Position numbers and translations under genes: made by a program
Notes under the pieces: generated by a model
What the model was told of the DNA's origin: nothing
Databases searched by the model: none
The model's input: the letters and a program-made list of their open reading frames with translations, nothing else
Shown: positions 21,486-28,860 of the stretch, piece after piece
How positions within the stretch are numbered: the stretch's first letter is position 1
How the letters are laid out: each line of letters opens with the position of its first letter
DNA from: Bacteroidaceae bacterium
Lineage (GTDB): Bacteria > Bacteroidota > Bacteroidia > Bacteroidales > Bacteroidaceae
Reading direction: 5' to 3'
NCBI GenBank assembly: GCA_024401305.1
Contig: JAKSLI010000038.1
Span: 1 to 32,917, forward strand
DNA length: 32,917 nt

Positions 21486-23144
21486 ATGATCAAAGAACTT
21501 CAACTCCGCATACTTCCACAGATAGCAGGCGACAGCAATCGTCTTCGCGACTATCTCTCTGACGAATACGCAATCAGAAAGCCAAGCATCAAGGGCGTTC
21601 GAATATTGAAACGCTCCATCGATGCCCGCCAAAGACAGGTGTTCGTCAATTTGAAAGTGCGTATCTATATTAATGAAGAGCCAACGGACGATGAATATAT
21701 CAGCATAGACTACAAGCCAGTTTCTGGCAAGCGTCAGGCTGTTGTCGTAGGCGCTGGTCCTGCGGGACTTTTCGCAGCTCTTCGTCTCATTGAGCATGAC
21801 ATAAAGCCTATCGTCATTGAACGAGGCAAGAATGTTCGTGACCGCAAGAAGGACATCGCAAACATCTCTCGCGAAGGTTATGTTGACCCGGAAAGCAACT
21901 ATTCCTTTGGCGAAGGTGGTGCCGGTGCCTATAGCGATGGAAAGCTCTACACTCGCTCAAAGAAGCGCGGCTCGGTGGATAGAATTCTCAACATTTTCTG
22001 TCAGCATGGCGCATCTACTGCCATTCTCGCGGACGCTCATCCGCATATCGGCACTGACCGATTGCCTAGAGTGATCGAGAACATGCGCAACCAGATTATC
22101 CGTTGTGGCGGCGAGGTGCATTTCCAAACGAAGATGATTTCGCTCATCACCGACCCCCTCCTACTCCCCCACAAGGGGGAGGGCTACCATCCGGATGGCA
22201 ACCCCTCCCCTGTGGGGAGGTCGGGAGGGGTCAGAGGCATCATCGCCAAAGACCTCACAACTGGCGAAGAGCGTGAGATACTCGGTCCTGTTATCCTTGC
22301 CACTGGTCATTCTGCGCGTGATGTCTATCGTTATCTGAACGCGGCAAACATTCTCATTGAACCGAAATCGCTTGCTGTTGGTGTGAGACTTGAACACCCT
22401 TCTCATCTCATCGACCAGATTCAATATCACTCTCGCGATGGTCGCGGAAAGTATCTCCCTGCTGCGGAATACAGCTTCGTCACACAGGTTGAAGGTCGTG
22501 GCGTGTATAGTTTCTGCATGTGCCCAGGCGGTTTCGTGGTACCAGCAGCCAGCGGTCCTGAGCAGTTGGTTGTCAATGGTATGAGTCCATCGTCCCGTGG
22601 TGGCAAATGGAGCAATAGCGGAATGGTTGTTGAAGTCACTCCAGAGTCGGTTGCGTCTTCCCTCCCTCACAGGGAGGGTCAGGGTGGGTCTCCACTAATC
22701 ATGCTCGAATACCAAGAAGAGCTTGAACGCCTCTGCTATAATAATAAAGGTGAGAAACTTGCCGCTCCATCACAGCGAATGGCAGATTTCGTGAACAACC
22801 GCATCTCAACAGACCTTCCAGCCTCTTCATATTCTCCTGGCGTCATCTCTTCCCCACTCCATTTCTGGATGCCGAAGGATATTCGCACTCGTCTGCAGCA
22901 GGGTTTCAAGGATTTCGGAAAGAAGAGCCACGGTTTCCTCACAAACGAAGCAATCCTTATTGCCATGGAAACCCGCACATCAGCGCCTGTTCGCATCGTT
23001 CGTGACAACGAAACTCTTCAGCATGTTGAAGTCAGCGGACTTTATCCAGCAGGTGAAGGTGCCGGTTATGCTGGCGGAATCGTATCGGCTGCCATCGATG
23101 GCGAACGCTGTGCAGATGCTTTGGCAGAGTTATTGGGTGAATAA
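21486..23144 (+). CDS. FAD-dependent dehydrogenase-like protein with two in-frame repeat insertions
   Basis: The 552-aa flavoprotein is of the large NAD(FAD)-utilising dehydrogenase type (COG2509-like). A short N-terminal domain precedes the FAD-binding Rossmann motif AVVVGAGPAGLFAALRLIE (about residues 85-102), then YSFGEGGAGAYSDGKLYTR, ILATGHSARDVY, and the C-terminal FAD segment VSGLYPAGEGAGYAGGIVSAAIDG. The reaction is not known. Residues 223-249 (DPLLLPHKGEG onward) and about 392-402 (SLPHREGQGGS) are encoded by palindromic elements and interrupt normal sequence (TKMISLIT to GIIAKDLTTGEE). Without them the length, about 513 aa, would be typical. It sits downstream of the DMT gene beyond the nested repeat, with no clear promoter of its own. 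Confidence 0.9.
   Translation: MIKELQLRILPQIAGDSNRLRDYLSDEYAIRKPSIKGVRILKRSIDARQRQVFVNLKVRIYINEEPTDDEYISIDYKPVSGKRQAVVVGAGPAGLFAALRLIEHDIKPIVIERGKNVRDRKKDIANISREGYVDPESNYSFGEGGAGAYSDGKLYTRSKKRGSVDRILNIFCQHGASTAILADAHPHIGTDRLPRVIENMRNQIIRCGGEVHFQTKMISLITDPLLLPHKGEGYHPDGNPSPVGRSGGVRGIIAKDLTTGEEREILGPVILATGHSARDVYRYLNAANILIEPKSLAVGVRLEHPSHLIDQIQYHSRDGRGKYLPAAEYSFVTQVEGRGVYSFCMCPGGFVVPAASGPEQLVVNGMSPSSRGGKWSNSGMVVEVTPESVASSLPHREGQGGSPLIMLEYQEELERLCYNNKGEKLAAPSQRMADFVNNRISTDLPASSYSPGVISSPLHFWMPKDIRTRLQQGFKDFGKKSHGFLTNEAILIAMETRTSAPVRIVRDNETLQHVEVSGLYPAGEGAGYAGGIVSAAIDGERCADALAELLGE
22152..22232. repeat. Full-length palindromic element, in frame inside the FAD protein gene (copy E2)
   Basis: 81 bp. 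Outer tail GACCCCCTCC, hairpin CTCCCCC-ACAA-GGGGGAG, perfect palindromic core CCATCCGGATGG (22187-22198), hairpin CCTCCC-CTGT-GGGGAGG, and outer tail GGGAGGGGTC, which is the inverse of the first tail. Exactly 27 codons without a stop. It corresponds end to end to the copy at 69-149. Confidence 0.9.
22660..22690. repeat. Half palindromic element, in frame inside the FAD protein gene (copy E3)
   Basis: Hairpin CCCTCCCT-CA-CAGGGAGGG followed by the tail TCAGGGTGGGTC, equivalent to the right half of the copy at 22152-22232. It encodes SLPHREGQGGS without disturbing the frame. Two insertions in one gene are unusual. Confidence 0.78.
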
Positions 23145-23153
23145 ACACAAATT

Positions 23154-23197
23154 TGCACAAAAGGGTCATGCACAAAAGGGTCAGACCCCTTTGTGCA
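23154..23197. repeat. GCACAAAAGGGTC palindrome with a duplicated left arm
   Basis: TGCACAAAAGGGTCA (23154-23168) is directly followed by a full palindrome (left arm TGCACAAAAGGGTC from 23169, right arm GACCCCTTTGTGCA to 23197), the same palindrome as at 17482-17510. It lies just after the FAD protein stop codon and can form a terminator-like hairpin followed by AAAA. Confidence 0.8.
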
Positions 23198-23273
23198 AAA
23201 ATATCGCGGTTGTACTCGCCCCGCATCATGATTTTTGCGTTAACAATCGTTAATAACGGTTAAAAATATGCGC

Positions 23274-23320
23274 AAAACGGAAGAATTTTATCGTTTTTCG
23301 GTAATTTTCTTCCGTTTTTA
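23274..23320 (+). terminator. Terminator-like hairpin before the DUF2975 promoter
   Basis: AAAACGGAAGA (23274-23284) pairs perfectly with TCTTCCGTTTT (23308-23318) across a 23-nt loop, followed by T-rich sequence. It would insulate the downstream promoter, which starts at 23321, from the FAD gene. Confidence 0.6.
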
Positions 23321-23351
23321 TTTGGTACTTTCCAAAATAGTTTTACCTTTG
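23321..23351 (+). promoter_or_regulatory. Promoter of the DUF2975-HTH pair
   Basis: TTTG (23321-23324), 19 bp, then TACCTTTG (23344-23351). The start would be near 23358, about 35 nt before the ATG at 23393. Confidence 0.78.
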
Positions 23352-23392
23352 CAGCAGAAAAATTTATCGTTTTACAATAAAACTTTACTGAA

Positions 23393-24058
23393 ATGAAGGT
23401 AAAATTCAACATTCTCTGCATCATTATCGTACTGCTTTCCATTTGGGGAATGACAAGTCCAATGATAATGTCATCTACGACTAACATGTATGGCGAAGGA
23501 AAAACCGAGAAGGACTTTTTCGAAAGAATGAAATCCCTCAACCTTAGCGGTCCAACGGAAATACTACAGCTTTGGCCAAAGGATGCCGACCACTGGTTCG
23601 CAGATAGCATCTACAACAAGAAGTCGGGCAAGGTAGAACCAATGCAGATCTTCAGTGCGCAGGTTCACTCTTCTGTTGTCAAGAATGCCGATTCAAACGA
23701 TGGTTTCTACGCCATGCTCCGCGGCTTCTCACTCGGTTTGATAATGATGGTTTTCACACTATTGTTCATAAGCATCATCATTTCCGTGAACAGAGGAAGG
23801 ATATTCACAAGGAGTCTTGAAAACCGATTGAGCATTTGCGGATGCTTGCTTATTGCGGAATATTTGCTAAGACATATCTACGCATACTATCAGGCAGGAA
23901 AACTCGCAGAACTCTATGATTTTGAGAACTATAGCCTTTCGAATTATTCTGATCCAATGGTCACTTTCTTCGCTATCGGCGGTGTCGGTCTGTTGCTTAT
24001 GGCACAAATCTTCGCAATAGCTCGCAAGATGAAGGAAGAGCAGGATCTCACAATATAA
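23393..24058 (+). CDS. DUF2975-like membrane protein
   Basis: The 221-aa protein has four predicted membrane segments: one at the N-terminus (FNILCIIIVLLSIWGM), then a polar, probably extracytoplasmic region (about 25-115), then LGLIMMVFTLLFISIIISV, SICGCLLIAEYLLRHIYAYY, and VTFFAIGGVGLLLMAQIFAIAR. This layout and its HTH neighbour match DUF2975 proteins, which are usually encoded next to a small Cro-like regulator (as with yoaS-yozG in Bacillus). Membrane sequestration of the regulator is a plausible but unproven role. Its stop codon overlaps the first of two repeats that separate it from the next gene. Confidence 0.8.
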   Translation: MKVKFNILCIIIVLLSIWGMTSPMIMSSTTNMYGEGKTEKDFFERMKSLNLSGPTEILQLWPKDADHWFADSIYNKKSGKVEPMQIFSAQVHSSVVKNADSNDGFYAMLRGFSLGLIMMVFTLLFISIIISVNRGRIFTRSLENRLSICGCLLIAEYLLRHIYAYYQAGKLAELYDFENYSLSNYSDPMVTFFAIGGVGLLLMAQIFAIARKMKEEQDLTI

Positions 24059-24134
24059 CACTAAACACATAAACACTAAACACTAAATCGTGTTACAAGT
24101 TTAACACTAAACGCGTAAACACTAAATTGTGTTA
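24056..24134. repeat. Two related TAACACTAAA-rich repeats between DUF2975 and the HTH gene
   Basis: The units at 24056-24095 and 24102-24134 both start TAACACTAAAC and end GTGTTA, so each is a direct repeat of the other with inverted ends, containing internal AAACACTAAA copies. The first overlaps the DUF2975 stop codon. They may be an operator for the adjacent HTH protein or a simple dispersed repeat. Confidence 0.6.
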
Positions 24135-24159
24135 TTTCATAATCCGAAAAAATTCAACC

Positions 24160-24366
24160 ATGGCAATAATAGTAAATGTAGATGTGATGCTGGCAAAGCG
24201 CAAGATGCAATCGGGCGAACTTGCTGAGCGCATCGGTATCACAGCAGCAAATCTCTCCGTCCTAAAGACAGGAAAGGCTAAGGCCATTCGCTTTACGACA
24301 TTGGAATCTATTTGCAAGGCACTCGACTGTCAGCCTGGCGACATTCTTGAATACCGTCCAGAATAA
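24160..24366 (+). CDS. Small Cro/C1-type helix-turn-helix regulator (YozG-like)
   Basis: The 68-aa protein is a single HTH domain: MLAKRKMQSGELAERIGITAANLSVLKTGKAKAIRFTTLESICKALDCQPGDILEYRPE. The ATG at 24160 (MAIIVNVDVM) is chosen over 24127 because the family starts with this short strand. It is the standard partner of DUF2975 membrane proteins and probably regulates its own operon. It is followed without a gap by a 9-copy hexanucleotide repeat; loss of the stop codon would extend the protein with Thr-Lys/Ala-Lys units. Confidence 0.9.
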   Translation: MAIIVNVDVMLAKRKMQSGELAERIGITAANLSVLKTGKAKAIRFTTLESICKALDCQPGDILEYRPE

Positions 24367-24420
24367 ACGAAAACGAAAGCGAAAGCGAAAACGAAAGCGA
24401 AAACGAAAGCGAAAACGAAA
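24367..24420. repeat. Nine tandem (A/G)CGAAA hexanucleotides
   Basis: ACGAAA and GCGAAA units alternate irregularly for exactly 54 bp, starting at the base after the HTH stop codon and ending 71 bp before the outer-membrane protein gene. Hexamer copy number can change by slippage. A GC hairpin, TCCGGAGC with GCTTCGGA (about 24440-24460), follows. No promoter was found in this gap. Confidence 0.9.
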
Positions 24421-24491
24421 ATCAATCAACAAGCCCCCGTGTCCGGAGCGTCAGCTTCGGATATCCATAAGAATCACAAAAAAAGAAAAAT

Positions 24492-27401
24492 ATGAAAAGA
24501 CTATTAACCTCAATTATTGTTTCAATCATCACCCTCGCAACCTTTGCCCAAATGCCTATGCAGCAGCCTTTTGAGCTCACTGGTAAGGTCGTAGATTCAA
24601 AGACCGGAGAAGGTCTTATGGGTGCAATCATCAAGGCAACCTCTTCCGATGGCGGTAGCGGCACATTCGCCGTTGCTGACTCTGTCGGTTCATTCACACT
24701 CAAGTTCGAGCAGTTCGGACGCTACGAAATAGAATATTCCTGCATTGGCTATAAGACAAAGACTTCAAGCCAGCAGTGGATCTACCGTGGTGCTAAGCTT
24801 TCTACAATGAAACTCAAGGAAGACAACACAGTGCTCAAGGAAGTTACCGTAACAGGCTTGGCAAACCGTGCTGCCGTAAAGGGCGATACTCTCGTCTATA
24901 GCGCTGATGCCTTCAAGGTTATGGACGGAGCATCGGCAGCAGAACTCGTAAACAAGATGCCTGGTATCACCGTTGACCGTGAGGGTGTTAAGGCACAAGG
25001 CGAGAAGGTTCAGAAGCTCACTGTCGATGGCAAGGAGTTCTTCGAATACGACCCACAGCTTGCCCTCAACACACTGCCAGCAGAAGTTGTAAGGGATGTT
25101 CAGGTATATGACAAGAAGAGCGACAAGGCTGAGATGACTGGCTTCGACGACGGTGCTCGCATGAAAGCAATGAACCTCAACACAAAGGCTTACAAGCGCA
25201 ATGGCGTTTTCGGTAAGATCTATGGTGGTGGCGGTGTTGCCTTCGGTACAAGCAATCCACTTCTCGGAAGCCTCGGCGATGGCGGCCTTTTCAAGGGTGG
25301 TTTCAACCTCAACATATTCTCTGACACTCGCCGCATCTCTCTCCTCGGACTCACAAACAATGTTGACCAGACATTCTTCGACTTCGGCGACCTCAACGAC
25401 GCTAAGGCAAACGACTCTTATGGCGTTGCTGTTCACGAGAATGGTGTAGCTCGTGCAAATGCATTCGGACTCAATTTCAACGACGAATATCTTGGCGGCA
25501 AACTGAAGGTTTCTTCAAGCTATTTCACAAACATCACTCGCCACGAATCTGCCGATTCAACCGAGATGAACCGCACTGATATGTCTCTCGCTAGCATTGG
25601 CAAGAGCACTGGTCTCATCCATAACAACAAGCACATCTTCAACTCTCGCATCACATTCGACATCGACAAGAACAACACCCTTCTCTTCATTCCAAAACTC
25701 ACTTACCTGAAGCGTGACACTGAAAGCAATTCCACTTCACGCTCTTGGCTCCACGACCTTGACTCTCTCAACATGAATCCAGCTCTCATGAGCGACATCC
25801 GTACTATTGAGAAGACTCATTCTACAGGCGATTCTGAGGAGTTCACGGCATCTGCTTCCCTTCGTTTCACACACCGTTTCCCAGCCAAGATGGGACGTTC
25901 GCTCAGTGCAGAAGTTAGTGGTAGCGTAGCAAACCGTTCGGCTACAAGCATCGACGAAAGGGATGTCAACAGCATCATCAGCAGCAATGGCAACAAGAAC
26001 CATTCAAACACAAGCAATCTCGGTGCAAATGTTTCCTTCACTGAACCTCTCGCTGAGAAGCACCTTCTCGAACTTGGTGTAAGCACAAACTACAACCAGA
26101 GCCACGACTACAACAACTACTACAGCGGCACCACCGTTCCCGAAGATTTTTCTTCGGTCAATCCTGACCCATTCAACTCATTCTCAAGCAATTCCCACAA
26201 CTTCAACTACAGCGGCTACGCTAACTACAACTGGCGTTTCGGCGACTTCACGCTCATCCCTTCAATCTCTTACAACCACAAGCGTGACTACAGCTCTCGC
26301 ACATACGACTACTGGGACACTACCCTTCCTGGAGCGTTCGCATCTGGTTCCCAAGACCCATCGGAATCCCTCACTCGCTCTTATTCTTGGGTTAAGCCAT
26401 CCATCCAGTTCAACTGGCGCAAGATGACATCTTTCGTTCGCGCAAGCTACTCTATGGACCAGAGCACTCCTAACATCAGCGATCTCTACACAAAGCTCGT
26501 CACTTCAAATCCTTACAGCTTCTTCGTAGGAAATCCTGATTTGCAGACAAGCCAGAGCCACCGCTTCAATGTGAACTTCTCTACTTCAAATCCAATGAAG
26601 GGTACAAACATCTATGCAATGATCAACTATTCTCACTCTGCCAACGGCATCGGAACATCAAGCATCAACAACCTTTCAAAGGAATCCGTTCTCCTTTCTG
26701 ATCTCCCTGGCTATGGCAACGACCCTCGCTTTGAAGGTTTCGCAGTACCAGTTTCAGGTAGCATAAGCACAAGAATCAACAACGGTAGCACAAACAACTT
26801 CATGACATACATGATGTACAGCGCTCCTATCAAGGCTATCTCTTGCAACTACAACATCGGCATCAACGCAACTTACAGTTCTTCTCCACAGGAGATGACA
26901 TACTACCTCGGCAAGAACTCAGACGGCTCAGCCAACCTTCGCAAGCTTAACGGTACTCACCAGATGTACTCTATTACCCCTAATGTTGCCCTCACAAGTA
27001 CAATGGAGAAGATTGACTTTGCCATCTGGTACACTATGCCATATTACAAAACATGGTCTGACATCGAATCTTCACGCAATGTATCACAACTTCAGCACAA
27101 CATCGACGCTTCCCTCAAGTGGGAATTCCTTCCAGGTCTCGTCGCTCAGGTGGAAGACGAATGGCAGAACCTTGCAGATGCTCGCGACAACTCTCGCATC
27201 AACCAGAACATCACAAACATCTCTCTCGCAAAGAAGTTCGGCAAGAAGAACAGCTGCGAGATCAAGCTTGAGGTTCACGACCTCTTCAACCAGAACAAGG
27301 GCTATAACTCTATGGTAGCCTCCGGCATGGAATATTCTTCATGGAGCAAGCAGATGCCTCGCTACGCAATGGCCACATTCACTTATCAGCTGAAGAAATA
27401 A
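24492..27401 (+). CDS. TonB-receptor-like outer-membrane beta-barrel protein
   Basis: The 969-aa protein has a signal peptide (1-19, ending TFA-Q), a carboxypeptidase-regulatory-like beta domain (about 26-112, ELTGKVVDSKTGEGLMGAIIKAT), a plug domain (about 115-215, VLKEVTVTG, DTLVYSADAFKVMDGASAAELVNKMPG), and a long beta-barrel of the OMP_b-brl_3 type, rich in alternating aromatic and polar residues. It has no SusD partner next to it, so it is not a standard polysaccharide-utilisation pair. The ligand is unknown; it may transport peptide, metal or siderophore, or act structurally. It follows the HTH gene after a 125-bp gap with the hexanucleotide repeat and may be co-transcribed with it. Confidence 0.92.
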   Translation: MKRLLTSIIVSIITLATFAQMPMQQPFELTGKVVDSKTGEGLMGAIIKATSSDGGSGTFAVADSVGSFTLKFEQFGRYEIEYSCIGYKTKTSSQQWIYRGAKLSTMKLKEDNTVLKEVTVTGLANRAAVKGDTLVYSADAFKVMDGASAAELVNKMPGITVDREGVKAQGEKVQKLTVDGKEFFEYDPQLALNTLPAEVVRDVQVYDKKSDKAEMTGFDDGARMKAMNLNTKAYKRNGVFGKIYGGGGVAFGTSNPLLGSLGDGGLFKGGFNLNIFSDTRRISLLGLTNNVDQTFFDFGDLNDAKANDSYGVAVHENGVARANAFGLNFNDEYLGGKLKVSSSYFTNITRHESADSTEMNRTDMSLASIGKSTGLIHNNKHIFNSRITFDIDKNNTLLFIPKLTYLKRDTESNSTSRSWLHDLDSLNMNPALMSDIRTIEKTHSTGDSEEFTASASLRFTHRFPAKMGRSLSAEVSGSVANRSATSIDERDVNSIISSNGNKNHSNTSNLGANVSFTEPLAEKHLLELGVSTNYNQSHDYNNYYSGTTVPEDFSSVNPDPFNSFSSNSHNFNYSGYANYNWRFGDFTLIPSISYNHKRDYSSRTYDYWDTTLPGAFASGSQDPSESLTRSYSWVKPSIQFNWRKMTSFVRASYSMDQSTPNISDLYTKLVTSNPYSFFVGNPDLQTSQSHRFNVNFSTSNPMKGTNIYAMINYSHSANGIGTSSINNLSKESVLLSDLPGYGNDPRFEGFAVPVSGSISTRINNGSTNNFMTYMMYSAPIKAISCNYNIGINATYSSSPQEMTYYLGKNSDGSANLRKLNGTHQMYSITPNVALTSTMEKIDFAIWYTMPYYKTWSDIESSRNVSQLQHNIDASLKWEFLPGLVAQVEDEWQNLADARDNSRINQNITNISLAKKFGKKNSCEIKLEVHDLFNQNKGYNSMVASGMEYSSWSKQMPRYAMATFTYQLKK

Positions 27402-27424
27402 GAGTGTAGGATTCAGTATTCTGA

Positions 27425-27473
27425 ATGCAGAATTGGGCTGCGCAATATTATCGCGTTGGTTCTGATTCTGCAT
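27425..27473. other. Inverted repeat after the outer-membrane protein gene
   Basis: ATGCAGAAT (27425-27433) pairs with ATTCTGCAT (27465-27473), and ATTCAG...CTGAAT forms a smaller hairpin just upstream. It lies in the gap before the nucleoside-transporter promoter and may end transcription, although the T-run is short. Confidence 0.5.
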
Positions 27474-27501
27474 TCTGCATTTCGGTTTTTTGGACTTTTT
27501 C

Positions 27502-27532
27502 TTTGATATTTGCAAAATAATCTTTAACTTTG
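27502..27532 (+). promoter_or_regulatory. Promoter of the nucleoside transporter-nucleotidase operon
   Basis: TTTG (27502-27505), 19 bp, then TAACTTTG (27525-27532). The start would be near 27539, giving a leader of about 57 nt. Confidence 0.8.
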
Positions 27533-27595
27533 CCGCGTGTTATGCACTCTTAATTCATAACCACAATCCTGGTAACAAACTAATACCTCATAAAA

Positions 27596-28855
27596 ATGAA
27601 TACAAAATTCCGTTTAACTCTGATGAACTTCCTGCAGTTTGCCGTGTGGGGAGCTTATCTTACTTCCATGGGAACCTACCTCGCTGGTGCGGGTTTCGGA
27701 TCAATTATCGGCTGGTTCTATGCCATTCAGGGCGTTGTTTCAATCTTCATGCCGGGCATCATGGGCATCGTTGCCGACCGTTGGATTCCTGCGCAGCGCT
27801 TGCTTGGTCTTTGCCATGCCATGGCTGGTATGCTTATGTGCGCTGCCGGCATTTACGGCCTTTCTGAAAGCGCTAACATCTCATTGCTTTTCACTCTCTA
27901 CGCTTGCAGTGTAGCATTCTACATGCCAACACTTGCTCTCTCTAACAGCGTGGCATTCAACGCATTGACAAAGGCTGGTCTCGACACAGTGAAGGATTTC
28001 CCACCTATCCGCGTATTCGGAACTGTCGGTTTCATCTGCACAATGTGGGTCGTTGACCTCTGCGGTTTCCAGCCTACAAGCAAGCAGTTCATCGTATCGG
28101 GTGCTCTCAGCATCATTCTTGCCATTTATGCACAGACACTTCCTGCATGTCCTGTCAAGGGCAAGTCGGAAGGCGGTGAGCAGCAGTCGCTCGTTCAGGC
28201 TCTCGGTCTCGATGCATTCAAGCTCTTCAAGGACTATCGCATGGCTGTATTCTTCATTTTCTCAATGCTTCTCGGCGTTAGTCTTCAGATTACTAACGGC
28301 TATGCAAACCCATACATCACTTCATTCCAGGGCATTGCAGAATATGCAGACACATTCGGCGCTCAGCACGCCAACATCCTCATCTCTTTGAGTCAGGTCA
28401 GCGAAACTTGCTGCATCCTGCTTATCCCATTCTGCCTCAAGCGTTTCGGCATCAAGAATGTTATGCTCATTGCCATGACAGCATGGGTGTTCCGTTTCGG
28501 ACTCTTCGGCACTGGTAACCCTGGTTCTGGCGTTTGGATGTTCGTTCTTTCATGCATCGTTTATGGTGTTGCATTCGACTTCTTCAACATCTCTGGCGCA
28601 CTCTATGTTGACCAGAACACAAACGAATCTATCCGCTCTTCTGCACAAGGTTTGTTCATGATAATGACCAACGGTCTCGGTGCTACTGTGGGAACTCTCA
28701 CAGCACAAGCCATCGTCAACCATTATGTTTACGACCAACCAGAGGCTATGCAGATTGAAGGCTGGCGCACATGCTGGTTCATCTTCGCAGCATACGCTCT
28801 CGTCGTTGGTATCGCATTCCTTTTCCTCTTCAAGAACAGCAAGAAGGAGGCATAA
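27596..28855 (+). CDS. Nucleoside:H+ symporter family MFS transporter (NupG-like)
   Basis: The 419-aa inner-membrane protein has about 12 transmembrane helices. It matches the NupG/XapB nucleoside transporter branch of the major facilitator superfamily: LMNFLQFAVWGAYLTSMGTYL at the start, GIVADRWIPAQRLLGLCH, NSVAFNAL and FPPIRVFGTVGFICTMWVVD. It imports nucleosides with protons. Only 5 bp separate it from a secreted 5'-nucleotidase gene, which supports nucleoside salvage: the enzyme dephosphorylates nucleotides outside the inner membrane and this protein takes up the product. The exact substrate range is not visible. Confidence 0.92.
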   Translation: MNTKFRLTLMNFLQFAVWGAYLTSMGTYLAGAGFGSIIGWFYAIQGVVSIFMPGIMGIVADRWIPAQRLLGLCHAMAGMLMCAAGIYGLSESANISLLFTLYACSVAFYMPTLALSNSVAFNALTKAGLDTVKDFPPIRVFGTVGFICTMWVVDLCGFQPTSKQFIVSGALSIILAIYAQTLPACPVKGKSEGGEQQSLVQALGLDAFKLFKDYRMAVFFIFSMLLGVSLQITNGYANPYITSFQGIAEYADTFGAQHANILISLSQVSETCCILLIPFCLKRFGIKNVMLIAMTAWVFRFGLFGTGNPGSGVWMFVLSCIVYGVAFDFFNISGALYVDQNTNESIRSSAQGLFMIMTNGLGATVGTLTAQAIVNHYVYDQPEAMQIEGWRTCWFIFAAYALVVGIAFLFLFKNSKKEA

Positions 28856-28860
28856 CGCAC

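Noticed and set aside
24347-24574. ORF encoding a long Lys-Arg repeat
   Set aside because: It is the hexanucleotide repeat read out of frame and overlaps the ends of two real genes.
24765-25436. 223-codon minus-strand ORF inside the outer-membrane protein gene
   Set aside because: Antisense to a clear plug-domain coding region, with no promoter or homologous motif.
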